Positions 1 through 8,546 of a stretch of DNA of 30,315 nt are shown here, piece after piece; position 1 is the stretch's first letter; every line of letters starts with the position of its first letter. The notes under the pieces are model-generated. The model saw nothing but the letters and a program-made list of their open reading frames with translations, did no database searches and was not told where the DNA came from. The position numbers were made by a program, and so were the translations under genes. The stretch is from Bacteroidota bacterium. GTDB lineage: Bacteria > Bacteroidota > Bacteroidia > Bacteroidales > Prolixibacteraceae. The stretch covers positions 1-30,315 of the forward strand of contig JAUYEQ010000459.1 in assembly GCA_030691295.1 (NCBI GenBank), read 5' to 3'.

Positions 1-1
1 T

Positions 2-1828
2 TCAGTTTATGCGTTGGATGGGAAAGGAAACAAGACCGGTAAGGCTGTTGCCAGCTTTTCAAACCTGAAGGCGAAAGTTGTTGATGAAGGAAGCGCCAAG
101 CTTGAAAACTCGGTAACGATCAAAAACCCCAGACTTTGGGGGCCACCGCCAGCACAGCAACCGAACCTTTATGTAGCCGAAACTACTTTATCTGAAAACG
201 GCAAAATTATCGACACCTACGAAACACGGTTTGGAATCAGGTCAGTAGAATTTAATCCTGATAAAGGAATATTTGTCAACGGTGAACACATTAAAATACA
301 AGGTGTCAACCAGCACCACGATCTGGGAGCTTTGGGTTCTGCATTCAATACCCGCGCTGCCGAACGGCAGTTGGAGATTTTACGAGAGATGGGCTGCAAT
401 GCCATTCGTATGGCGCACAATCCACCAGCGCCGGAGTTGCTCGAATTAACCGATCGAATGGGTTTTCTGGTGATCGACGAGATTTTTGATTCGTGGGAAC
501 GAAAAAAAACGCCGCACGATTTTCACCTGATTTTTCCCGATTGGTCGGAAGCCGATACACGCGCATTTATTCGTCGGGATCGAAATTGTCCTTCAGTAAT
601 AATGTGGAGTTTTGGCAATGAAGTGGGCGAACAATACACCGACAAAGATGGTGCAGCCGTAGCAAAACGCATACACGATTTTGTAAAAGAAGAAGACCCG
701 ACGCGACCAACCACCCTTGCCATGAATTTTGCAAAATCAGATATGCCTTTACCCCAGGTTCCCGACGTAATAGGATTGAATTATCAGGGTGAAGGTATCC
801 GCCAGGATCCTGAATTTGAAGGAACCGATCGCATCCGCACAGCTCCGCAGTACGATGCATTCCATGCGAAATTCCCCAACAAATTAATTTATAGCGCTGA
901 AACCGCTTCAGCATTCAGTAGCCGTGGCATTTACCTGTTCCCCGTCTCGAAAGAGAACAGTGCTCCGGTGCGCGATGGCCGGGGCGGCGACTCGAAAATT
1001 TGCCAGGTTAGTTCGTACGAACTTCATGCTGTTGACTTTGGTTCCTCTGCTGACAAGGTTTTTGGCTCGCTCGACCGGCATCCTTTTGTGGCTGGCGAGT
1101 TTGTCTGGAACGGATTTGATTACATCGGCGAACCAACTCCCTATTATGAAGCACGAAGCTCCTATTCCGGAATGATCGATCTGGCAGGTTTCAAAAAAGA
1201 CCGGTTTTATCTTTATCAATCAAGGTGGCGTCCTGATTTGCCTATGGCTCATATTCTTCCACACTGGAATTGGGCAGAGCGCGTCGGAGAAGTCACTCCG
1301 GTGCATGTATTTACTTCGGGCGACGAAGCTGAATTATTCCTGAATGGAAAATCGTTGGGGAAAAAGAAAAAAGGAGATTACGAATACCGGTTGCGCTGGG
1401 ACGATGTGAAATACGAACCGGGTGAATTGAAGGTAATTGCCTATAAAAACGGGCAAAAGTGGGCCGAGGAAATGGTAAAAACCACCGGAGAAGCATCGCA
1501 ACTTCAGGCCACAGCCGACCGTACTCAAATTGTTGCTGACGGAAAAGATTTGGCATTCATTACAGTGCAAATTACTGATAAGAACGGGGTCATGGTACCA
1601 CGATCAAATAACCGGATTGAATTTAGCATTGATGGTCCGGGCGAAATTGTGGCCACCGATAACGGCGATTCGTATAACCTGGAATCCTTTGCTTCACACC
1701 AGCGTGAAGCTTTTAACGGATTGGCACTGGTGATCGTAAAGGCAAAATCCGGAGAAAAGGGAACGATAACAGTGACAGCAAAATCATCTGGATTAATACA
1801 AACGCAGGTTAAAGTAAAAAGCAAGTAA
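2..1828 (+). CDS. Glycoside hydrolase family 2 enzyme (beta-galactosidase-like), 5' end missing
   Basis: Retaining exo-glycosidase of family GH2, clan GH-A, probably exported and releasing beta-galactosyl or similar terminal sugars. The frame is open to the left edge, so the N-terminal sugar-binding domain and signal peptide lie outside; the TTG at 14 is not a credible start. The visible part begins in the immunoglobulin-like domain, then a TIM barrel with the family block GVNQHHDLGALG. The acid/base Glu sits in SFGNEVGEQ (codon at 620) and the likely nucleophile Glu in YSAETAS (codon at 899), followed by GEFVWNGFDYIGEPTPYY. After the barrel come a DUF4982-type domain (about 1255-1470) and a C-terminal Ig-like GH2 C5 domain (about 1500-1825). 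This layout is typical of Bacteroidota GH2 beta-galactosidases, but GH2 substrate cannot be read from motifs. Next to a xylan cassette, a galactose side chain of complex xylan is a reasonable guess. Confidence 0.88.
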   Translation, partial: SVYALDGKGNKTGKAVASFSNLKAKVVDEGSAKLENSVTIKNPRLWGPPPAQQPNLYVAETTLSENGKIIDTYETRFGIRSVEFNPDKGIFVNGEHIKIQGVNQHHDLGALGSAFNTRAAERQLEILREMGCNAIRMAHNPPAPELLELTDRMGFLVIDEIFDSWERKKTPHDFHLIFPDWSEADTRAFIRRDRNCPSVIMWSFGNEVGEQYTDKDGAAVAKRIHDFVKEEDPTRPTTLAMNFAKSDMPLPQVPDVIGLNYQGEGIRQDPEFEGTDRIRTAPQYDAFHAKFPNKLIYSAETASAFSSRGIYLFPVSKENSAPVRDGRGGDSKICQVSSYELHAVDFGSSADKVFGSLDRHPFVAGEFVWNGFDYIGEPTPYYEARSSYSGMIDLAGFKKDRFYLYQSRWRPDLPMAHILPHWNWAERVGEVTPVHVFTSGDEAELFLNGKSLGKKKKGDYEYRLRWDDVKYEPGELKVIAYKNGQKWAEEMVKTTGEASQLQATADRTQIVADGKDLAFITVQITDKNGVMVPRSNNRIEFSIDGPGEIVATDNGDSYNLESFASHQREAFNGLALVIVKAKSGEKGTITVTAKSSGLIQTQVKVKSK

Positions 1829-1875
1829 ATACAAACGATAATAATTGGAACAATATATGGTCGCACTTAATGCTC

Positions 1876-1955
1876 ACTCACCCCACGTCCGCTAGCGGAC
1901 GCCCCCTCTCTTCAAAAAGAGAGGGGAAAAGCATCGCAGATGCTAAGGGGTGAGT
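1876..1955. repeat. Three-hairpin palindromic repeat, copy 1
   Basis: Intergenic element with terminal inverted repeats ACTCACCCC / GGGGTGAGT. It holds three internal hairpins: a perfect 16-bp palindrome at 1886-1901 (CGTCCGCT/AGCGGACG), a 10-bp stem 1903-1912 with 1917-1926 (CCCCTCTCTT/AAGAGAGGGG), and 1930-1935 with 1939-1944 (AGCATC/GATGCT). A related copy lies in the opposite orientation at 12300-12384. It encodes no protein. The form suggests a small non-autonomous mobile repeat (MITE- or REP-like) that could also act as a terminator or mRNA-end structure after the GH2 gene. Confidence 0.8.
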
Positions 1956-2027
1956 TAAATTATTGGAACAATTTGAAATACAACATTTTTTCATTCGATT
2001 ATTAAAAATACTAAGGGGGAAACTAAA

Positions 2028-3281
2028 ATGAAAACGAGATTAAGAATTCAGGCACGCTTACTCATTTTACTGTTGATCGTATCAGCGAGCCTAAGTTTAT
2101 CCGCCCAGAAAATTCCTCTTGTTTATGAAATTGAAAACACCGGGGCGAAATTTTCGAAGCCGGTTTTGCCTCCTTTAGAACAACTTCCAGTGATCGTGCC
2201 ATTAACCGATCCATTTGTGTGGTCAGATAACAAGGGACGTTCAACCAAATTCAAAAACTGGAGTCAGCGGCGTGCAGAGATCGGCGCTGAAATACAACAT
2301 TACGAGATCGGCAAAAAGCCTGATCGTCCGGATACCCTTTCTGCCAGCTATTCCAAAGATACACTTACAGTAAAAATTACTGAAAACGGAAAAACACTCA
2401 TCTTAAAATCAAAAATTACACTTCCTGAAGGGAAAGGGCCATTTCCGGCTGTGATTGGGATTGGTCGGGGTTCGGGCAGTTTGCCTGCAGAAATATTTGC
2501 CAGCCGCAGCATCGCTCAAATCCCTTTTAATTTCACACAGGTAATGGCTCATAATCAGAAACGAGGAAATGAACCAATCAACCAGCTTTATCCTGAACTC
2601 GTTTCAATGGGTGCTTACTCCGCCTGGTCGTGGGGAGTCAGTCGCCTGATTGATGGATTGGAGCTGGTTTCTAAAGAACTTCCCATCGATTTAAAACATC
2701 TCGCAATAACCGGTTGCTCTTTCGCCGGAAAAATGGCGCTCTATGCAGGCGCGTTTGACGAACGCATCGCACTTACGATTGCTCAGGAATCAGGTGGCGG
2801 TGGGGCCGCAGCCTGGCGCGTTTCACAGTCGTTGCCCGTTAAAGTGGAAACGCTGGGCTCTACCAGTCATGTCTGGTTTATGGAAAGTATGTTTCAATTT
2901 GCAGGTGAAAATGTTTCGAAACTGCCATTCGATCATCATGAGTTAATGGCTATGATAGCGCCCCGTGCATTATTGGTGCTTGGAAACCCTGACTTTGTGT
3001 GGCTTGCCGATGAATCAGGCTATGTATCCTGCCGGGCTGCACACGAAGTATGGAAAACTTTTGGCATACCCGACCGCTTTGGTTTTTCAATTGTCGCCGG
3101 GCATGGACACTGCCAACTCCCCAAAAGTCAATATCCGGAAGTGGAAGCTTTTGTGGAAAAGTTCCTTCTTGGAAATACATCAGCAAATACAAACGTCACA
3201 ATCAGTCCCTATCCTGATATTGACTATTCCCGCTGGTTTAATTGGTGGGGAACTGGAAAGCCGGTATTCACAAAAAATTAA
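2028..3281 (+). CDS. CE15 4-O-methyl-glucuronoyl methylesterase (glucuronoyl esterase)
   Basis: Serine esterase of family CE15 that hydrolyses the ester between lignin alcohols and (4-O-methyl)-glucuronic acid side chains of xylan. It has a cleavable signal peptide (residues 1-26, ending SLSLSAQ) and an alpha/beta-hydrolase body. The catalytic triad is readable: Ser231 in GCSFAGK, Glu254 in QESGGGG and His361 in GHGHCQLP; the PFDHHELMAMIAPR block is also family-typical. The length of 417 aa fits a single-domain CE15. There is no T9SS tail, so it is periplasmic or secreted by another route. An A/G-rich stretch (AAGGGGGAAAC) lies just before the ATG, unusual among its neighbours. It is the first gene after repeat copy 1 and is separated from the CE6-like gene by a 190-bp hairpin element, so co-transcription is uncertain. 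The assignment is strong because all three catalytic residues sit in family motifs. Confidence 0.88.
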   Translation: MKTRLRIQARLLILLLIVSASLSLSAQKIPLVYEIENTGAKFSKPVLPPLEQLPVIVPLTDPFVWSDNKGRSTKFKNWSQRRAEIGAEIQHYEIGKKPDRPDTLSASYSKDTLTVKITENGKTLILKSKITLPEGKGPFPAVIGIGRGSGSLPAEIFASRSIAQIPFNFTQVMAHNQKRGNEPINQLYPELVSMGAYSAWSWGVSRLIDGLELVSKELPIDLKHLAITGCSFAGKMALYAGAFDERIALTIAQESGGGGAAAWRVSQSLPVKVETLGSTSHVWFMESMFQFAGENVSKLPFDHHELMAMIAPRALLVLGNPDFVWLADESGYVSCRAAHEVWKTFGIPDRFGFSIVAGHGHCQLPKSQYPEVEAFVEKFLLGNTSANTNVTISPYPDIDYSRWFNWWGTGKPVFTKN

Positions 3282-3342
3282 ATACCTGAATATGAAAACA
3301 ATTGATATTTTATGAGAATTAGGAATTGAGATACGATTTCTA

Positions 3343-3532
3343 ATTGAACCCACCTTGGGGTTCATAATCACATCGTTCTATTTACCACCCCGAATTCTCG
3401 GGGCGGTTATTCAGATTGAATCCTTTCAGGATTTTATCTTCGAAACCACGAATGTGGTTTAATTTGAATAACCCCGTACAAAGTGCGGGGTAAGACAATG
3501 AAGTACAAAAAGAACCCCGAAGTGGGTTCAAT
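3343..3532. repeat. 190-bp composite multi-hairpin element
   Basis: This fills most of the 317-base gap between the CE15 and CE6-like genes. The outer arms 3343-3363 and 3512-3532 are inverted repeats matching at 19 of 21 positions, and each arm can also fold on itself (GAACCC/GGGTTC type). Inside are hairpins at 3384-3393/3398-3407 (one A-C mismatch), 3419-3424/3428-3433, 3443-3449/3454-3460 (AAACCAC/GTGGTTT) and 3471-3479/3483-3491 (one G-T pair). A nested long-range pair, 3405-3413 with 3465-3473 (GGTTATTCA/TGAATAACC), encloses two of them. No coding potential is seen. It is probably a REP/BIME-like or MITE-like mobile repeat; a structured RNA is the alternative. Confidence 0.8.
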
Positions 3533-3598
3533 AAAGTACTTATCATTAGAAACATAAGTCATTTTATTACAGTTTTAAACTCTTGGTTTGCATATTCT

Positions 3599-4741
3599 AT
3601 GAAAAAGCAAAAAAAACATACAAGTTTATTGATTGGATTGATCCTGTTGGGCATGAACGCTTTTTCGCAAGATCCTGATTTCCACATTTACCTGTGTTTC
3701 GGTCAGTCGAACATGGAGGGAGCAGGAGCAATTGAAACGGTTGATAAGACCGTTGACCCTCGTTTCAGAGTTATGGAGGCTGTAGATTGTTCAAATCTGG
3801 CAAGAACAAAAGGGAAATGGTACACCGCAGTTCCTCCTTTAACCCGATGTGGGACGGGTCTCTCGCCTGTCGATTATTTTGGCAGAACGATGATTGCAAA
3901 CCTTCCAACAAACGTCAAAGTGGGGGTAATCAATGTTTCTGTGGGCGGTTGCAAAATCGAACTGTTCGACAAAGTTAACTATACGACGTATGTTTCATCA
4001 ATCACTGCGGATTGGCTGAAAAGCATCATTGCCGAATACAGTGGAAACCCTTACGCGCGTTTAGTTGAAATGGCCAAACTGGCACAGAAGGATGGAGTCA
4101 TCAAAGGAATTCTGTTACATCAGGGTGAGTCAAATACGGGCGATAGCCAATGGCCCACCAAGGTGAAAGGAGTTTACAACACCCTGATAACCGACCTTGA
4201 ACTTGACCCTGCCAAAGTGCCGCTGCTTGCCGGTGAAGTCGTTCATGCCGATCAGGGAGGCATTTGTGCCAGCATGAATACGATTATCGCAAAATTACCC
4301 CAAACACTTCCCAATTCATACATCATTTCTTCAAGCAAGTGCACCGATCAGGCCGACAATCTGCATTTCAATTCGGCAGGTTACCGCGAATTGGGAAAGC
4401 GATATGCCAACAAAATGCTTTCATTAATGGGTATTGTGCCAACCGGTATTCCTGAAATATTTTTAGCAGGGAGCGATGGTTTCCGTTTAGAACAAAACTA
4501 TCCAAATCCGTTTAACGGAAAAACCAACATTTCATTTGAGATTCCGAACAACACCTTTGTTTCACTGAAAGTCTGTAATTTGCTTGGGGCTGAAATAATA
4601 GATTTAACCGGAAAAGAATACACTTCAGGAAAACATACGGTAGAATTTGACACGAAAAATCTGTCAAAAGGAATTTATATCTATACAATTAAGGCCGATA
4701 AGTTCTCGGCCAGTCAGAAAATGATTTTACAAGACGAATAG
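3599..4741 (+). CDS. CE6-like acetyl xylan esterase (SGNH fold) with T9SS sorting domain
   Basis: Carbohydrate O-acetylesterase that would remove acetyl groups from xylan outside the cell. Residues 1-24 are a signal peptide. The SGNH/SASA-type catalytic domain (about 27-280) shows Ser37 in the FGQSNMEG block, a Gly motif in SVGGCK (114-119), HQGESN (174-179), and the Asp-X-X-His pair Asp253/His256 in DNLHFNSAGY. Residues 296-380 are a T9SS type A C-terminal domain starting LEQNYPNPFN and containing SKGIYIYTIKA, so the enzyme is expected to be secreted or surface-anchored. The stop lies 8 bases before the GH43 start, marking the beginning of a tight operon. The fold and secretion route are firm. 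CE6 is preferred over a general sialate O-acetylesterase because of the compact catalytic domain and the xylanase neighbours. Confidence 0.85.
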   Translation: MKKQKKHTSLLIGLILLGMNAFSQDPDFHIYLCFGQSNMEGAGAIETVDKTVDPRFRVMEAVDCSNLARTKGKWYTAVPPLTRCGTGLSPVDYFGRTMIANLPTNVKVGVINVSVGGCKIELFDKVNYTTYVSSITADWLKSIIAEYSGNPYARLVEMAKLAQKDGVIKGILLHQGESNTGDSQWPTKVKGVYNTLITDLELDPAKVPLLAGEVVHADQGGICASMNTIIAKLPQTLPNSYIISSSKCTDQADNLHFNSAGYRELGKRYANKMLSLMGIVPTGIPEIFLAGSDGFRLEQNYPNPFNGKTNISFEIPNNTFVSLKVCNLLGAEIIDLTGKEYTSGKHTVEFDTKNLSKGIYIYTIKADKFSASQKMILQDE

Positions 4742-4749
4742 CCAATAAT

Positions 4750-6975
4750 ATGATTAAAGCTCTCCTAATTATTTCAGTTTTTATCTTGGTTTTGACCGCA
4801 AATGGCCAATCTCCCTCGTTCAAAACCTATATGAACCCTGTAATTCCGGGCGATCATCCAGATTGTACCATTACCAAAGTGGGGAAAGACTATTATACCA
4901 CCGGTTCGTCGTTTAATGTCACTCCGGTAATTTATCACTCCACCAACCTTGTGCACTGGGAAGCCATTGCCCAACCGGTCAGCGCATCGTGGTCAGGCTT
5001 CGGGGATAACCCAGGCGGCGGATGCTGGGGTGGTCACATTGTATATTACAACGGCAAATGGTGGGATTTCTTTTCGAGGGCAAACACCATGCATTTTGTG
5101 AAAGCCGACAAGCCTGAAGGACCATGGAGCGCTCCTACCAAGGTGAATAACCCATCGACGCTGCCTTACGGATTGGGCTACGACAATTCTATATTTATCG
5201 ACGACAACAACAAATGGTACCTGGTGGTGAAAAACGGTCAGCCCAATGGCGGCATTGTTGAACTGGGAAGTACAGGCCAGCCAACCGGTGTTGTTTACGA
5301 TTTGAAATGGCTGAATCCAAGTCCTGCCCTGCCATACAGTTGGGCCGAAGGACCTGTGATGTGGAAATACAAAGGCTATTACTACTATTCGTTTGCACGC
5401 GACTTGTCAGGAGGGCAAAAGTCGATGCGCAGCAAAACGCTGACTGCCGATCAGGCTGCTTGGGAAATGATGGGCGATTTTTTCAATGAGAGCGATCCGT
5501 TGAAATCGGGTTCACTGTTTTCTGCGCCAAACCATGCTTCGAATACGGTAATGATTGGCGACAGCACTTCATGGGTAATTCATCCGGTTTATGCCAAAGG
5601 CGAGTGGAAAGGTCAGGGACGGCAGGGTTTGCTGAATCAGGTTCGCTACAATTCAAGTGGCCGGCCGATTGCCGATTATCCGGTGAACAAATCGTTTACC
5701 GCGCCCAAACTTTCGAGTAGCGGCATTCCGTGGATGGTTCCCAAATCAGATAACTTCTCAACCACCAAACTTCATCCTGAATGGTCGTCGCTGGGTTACA
5801 CTGCATCAGGCAAAAACTCGCTAACCGAACGCCCCGGCTGGTTAAGGTTATCGCCCAAAAGCACAATTAAAGGCAATACGGTGACCAAGTACGATGGCGA
5901 ACACAATTATTCATTGATCACGCGAGTCGATTTTGCGGCCAAATCGAACAATGACCAAGCCGGATTGAGATTATTACGTGGTGACGAAACCAAATTTGTT
6001 AAACTCGTCAGTTCTTTAAATGCTGAAGGAAAAAAGGTGGTGGTTTTTAGTTTTGAAAGTACCATCCACCAAGTCGAAAACACTGTTGGCGATACGCTTT
6101 GGCTCAAAATGGTGAGGGTGAATCATAGCATAACCGGGTACTTCAGCGGCGATGGCAATAACTGGACACAGGTTGGTCAGGCATTCGATGTATCGGTGAT
6201 CGATTCTTATTCCGATTTCTCCTCATTCACAGGCACACTTCAGGGATTGTATGTTCAGGGAGCCAGCAATGCTTACTTCGACCTGTATATTTACCGCGAT
6301 GCCTATACGCCTATTCTGGCCGAATGTCCGGCCAACCAGTTCGGCACGACAAAAGTTTCGGTGGGTTCAGGTATCAGTGTGCTCGATAATATTCACAACA
6401 ACGATTGGGCGCTGTATGCAGGAGTCGAATTTGGAAACAGCGATTACAAAGCTACACCCGATTCAGTAGAATTTACCGCATCGGGCATCACTTCCGGAGG
6501 CAAGATTGAGGTTTGGCTCGATTCAATTGATTCAGGAATTAAAGTGGCTGAATGTGCCATTGGCAATACCGGCAGTTGGAGTACATTTAAAAAGTTTAAA
6601 GCGCCGGTAACTGCCATTTCCGGCAGCCACGATGTATATTTGAAATTCGTGGGAGCAGGAACCGCCAAGCTTTTTCAACTTAAATGGATGAATTTCAGCA
6701 AAAAATCTGTACCAACATCTGCTTCAACAGGAATGGAAATACCGGGAAAACTTTCAATTTATCCCAACCCGGCAAAAGACCGGATTTCAATTTACTCCGG
6801 ATTTCCGTTTAATACCGTTGAAATATTCAGTATGAATGGGAAAATGGTCTTTCAGGAAAGAAATGAAGCAACCCAAAGTTCAATACTGAACCTTCCTCTT
6901 GACAATGGAGTTTATATTTTAAAAGTTAGCAGCTATAAGGATATCGCAGCTTCCAAACTATTGATTGAATTATAA
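4750..6975 (+). CDS. GH43 xylosidase/arabinofuranosidase with C2 lectin-like domain, CBM6 and T9SS tail
   Basis: Inverting GH43 enzyme that removes xylose or arabinose from xylan or its fragments. The order is signal peptide (1-20), five-bladed beta-propeller (about 24-330), concanavalin-like GH43 C2 domain (about 335-515), CBM6-like module (about 523-650) and T9SS sorting domain (about 666-741, LSIYPNPAKDR to GVYILKV). Catalytic residues are Asp38 (base, GDHPDCT), Asp145 (pKa modulator, GYDNSIF) and Glu200 (acid, WAEGPVMW). The 741-aa length reflects the two extra binding modules. CBM6 modules commonly bind xylan, which supports that target. It lies 8 bases after the CE6-like gene and 19 before the GH10 gene, so it is the middle gene of a run of three T9SS cargo genes. 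The GH43 subfamily, and hence xylosidase versus arabinofuranosidase activity, cannot be fixed by eye. Confidence 0.9.
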   Translation: MIKALLIISVFILVLTANGQSPSFKTYMNPVIPGDHPDCTITKVGKDYYTTGSSFNVTPVIYHSTNLVHWEAIAQPVSASWSGFGDNPGGGCWGGHIVYYNGKWWDFFSRANTMHFVKADKPEGPWSAPTKVNNPSTLPYGLGYDNSIFIDDNNKWYLVVKNGQPNGGIVELGSTGQPTGVVYDLKWLNPSPALPYSWAEGPVMWKYKGYYYYSFARDLSGGQKSMRSKTLTADQAAWEMMGDFFNESDPLKSGSLFSAPNHASNTVMIGDSTSWVIHPVYAKGEWKGQGRQGLLNQVRYNSSGRPIADYPVNKSFTAPKLSSSGIPWMVPKSDNFSTTKLHPEWSSLGYTASGKNSLTERPGWLRLSPKSTIKGNTVTKYDGEHNYSLITRVDFAAKSNNDQAGLRLLRGDETKFVKLVSSLNAEGKKVVVFSFESTIHQVENTVGDTLWLKMVRVNHSITGYFSGDGNNWTQVGQAFDVSVIDSYSDFSSFTGTLQGLYVQGASNAYFDLYIYRDAYTPILAECPANQFGTTKVSVGSGISVLDNIHNNDWALYAGVEFGNSDYKATPDSVEFTASGITSGGKIEVWLDSIDSGIKVAECAIGNTGSWSTFKKFKAPVTAISGSHDVYLKFVGAGTAKLFQLKWMNFSKKSVPTSASTGMEIPGKLSIYPNPAKDRISIYSGFPFNTVEIFSMNGKMVFQERNEATQSSILNLPLDNGVYILKVSSYKDIAASKLLIEL

Positions 6976-6994
6976 CCAAATGAAATAAAAAAGG

Positions 6995-8518
6995 ATGAGA
7001 TACAAAAATTTACTTTTAGCATTCTGCATGTTCGCCAGTTCGGCGGTATTTGCACAAACCCCGACAGTTAAACCCATCGCCGACGGAAATGAAAAATTTC
7101 TGGGCTGTGCATGGAGCAATGGGCAAAACACAAATTTCCAAAACTACTGGAACCAGATTACACCTGAAAACGGGGGGAAATGGGGAAGCGTTGAAGGCAC
7201 CAGAAATGTGATGAACTGGTCGGATATGGATGCGAGCTACGCTCTGGCAAAGAAATACAACATGCTTTTTAAAGCGCATACCCTGATTTGGGGTGCCCAG
7301 CAACCTTCTTGGATAGCAAGTTTAGATACAGCCTCGCAACGGAAGGAGATAGAACAATGGTTCTCGCTACAAGCCGCCCGGTATCCCGATATGGCTTATA
7401 TCGACGTGGTAAACGAACCACTTCACAATGCTCCCAACGGAATGGTTCCCTGGGGAACTACCGTAAAAAATGTTGACTATGCAAAAGCTTTGGGTGGCAC
7501 CGGGAAAACAGGCTGGGACTGGATAATTAAATCTTTTCGCATGGCCCGCAAATATTTCCCCAACTCGAAATTGATTATAAATGAGTATAGTGTGATCAAC
7601 AGTAGCAACACAACGCAGAATTACATAAAAATAATCAAACTGCTTCAGGCCGAAGGTTTAATAGATGGCATTGGCGAACAGGCACATGCGTTCACAACAG
7701 CCGGTACCTCTGCAACAGTATTAAAAGCGAATCTCGATGCGCTGGGAGCAACTGGTTTGCCAATATATTTAACTGAAGTTGATATTGACGGAGCGACGGA
7801 TCTTATTCAGTTAAATGAGATGAAAAGGGTTTTCCCGGTCTTCTGGAAGCACCCTGCTGTAAAGGGAATCACTATGTGGGGCTTTAGGGTTGGCTTGTGG
7901 CGTAACGATCAGAAAGCATATCTGATCAACTCCAATGGGACAGAACGACCAGCGATGAAGTGGCTTAGAGCATTCGTAAACGACACCCTTGTAAATACAA
8001 AATCAATTACAGTTTCCGCCAGCGATGGAAGTACCGCCATCAGCACAAAAGGCGCTTTTTTGAATATGGTCGCAAGTGTACTGCCGGCAAATACAACCAT
8101 TCCAAATGTTACCTGGACTGTAGCTCCAACAGCTCTGGCCACGATTGATGCAACCGGAAAATTAACCGCGTTGGCCAATGGTACTGTAACCGTAACGGCA
8201 ACAGCATGGGACGGATCGGGAATTAAGGGCACAGCAAGTATAATTATTTCGAACCAAACCACCGGAATCTCCGAAAAAGCGCTTGCTGAAAAAATTACAG
8301 TATTTCCAAATCCTGCCGTAAATGGTAATTTCACTATCAGCGGAATTGAAAATATTGAACGAATTGAATTAGTCAATATGATTGGTGAAAAGGTGATCAC
8401 GTATGATAATTTAAATCAGCCATCTATCAATATTCAGGTAAATGTGCCTGAAGGAATATATATCGTAAATCTTTCTGATGGAAAACAGTCTGTTATAAAG
8501 AAGATTGTAATTAAATAA
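6995..8518 (+). CDS. GH10 endo-1,4-beta-xylanase with Big2-like domain and T9SS sorting domain
   Basis: Retaining GH10 enzyme that cuts the xylan backbone, expected to be extracellular. It has a signal peptide (1-20, ending AVFAQ), a GH10 barrel (about 25-330), a bacterial Ig-like (Big2-type) domain (about 335-420) and a T9SS tail (about 430-507, ITVFPNPAVNG to EGIYIVNL). The acid/base is Glu141 in DVVNEPLH and the nucleophile Glu261 in YLTEVDID; the 120-residue spacing is normal. One oddity: the usual GH10 block with Trp-His reads HTLIWGAQQPSW here, so the conserved active-site His is Gly100. The second GH10 in this operon keeps the His. The change may alter subsite binding or product profile. 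The gene is 19 bases after the GH43 gene and 28 before the symporter gene. Confidence 0.9.
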   Translation: MRYKNLLLAFCMFASSAVFAQTPTVKPIADGNEKFLGCAWSNGQNTNFQNYWNQITPENGGKWGSVEGTRNVMNWSDMDASYALAKKYNMLFKAHTLIWGAQQPSWIASLDTASQRKEIEQWFSLQAARYPDMAYIDVVNEPLHNAPNGMVPWGTTVKNVDYAKALGGTGKTGWDWIIKSFRMARKYFPNSKLIINEYSVINSSNTTQNYIKIIKLLQAEGLIDGIGEQAHAFTTAGTSATVLKANLDALGATGLPIYLTEVDIDGATDLIQLNEMKRVFPVFWKHPAVKGITMWGFRVGLWRNDQKAYLINSNGTERPAMKWLRAFVNDTLVNTKSITVSASDGSTAISTKGAFLNMVASVLPANTTIPNVTWTVAPTALATIDATGKLTALANGTVTVTATAWDGSGIKGTASIIISNQTTGISEKALAEKITVFPNPAVNGNFTISGIENIERIELVNMIGEKVITYDNLNQPSINIQVNVPEGIYIVNLSDGKQSVIKKIVIK

Positions 8519-8546
8519 ACCAGTATAAAACTTTTAAAATCAACTT

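Noticed and set aside
14..16. TTG as the start of the GH2 gene
   Set aside because: The frame is open to the window edge, and the essential N-terminal GH2 domain and signal peptide would be missing; the gene is simply cut.
7909..8400. 163-codon open frame antisense to the GH10 gene
   Set aside because: It lies wholly inside the well-supported GH10/Big2/T9SS coding region and its hydrophobic repeats mirror the Thr/Ala-rich sense codons; no family resemblance.
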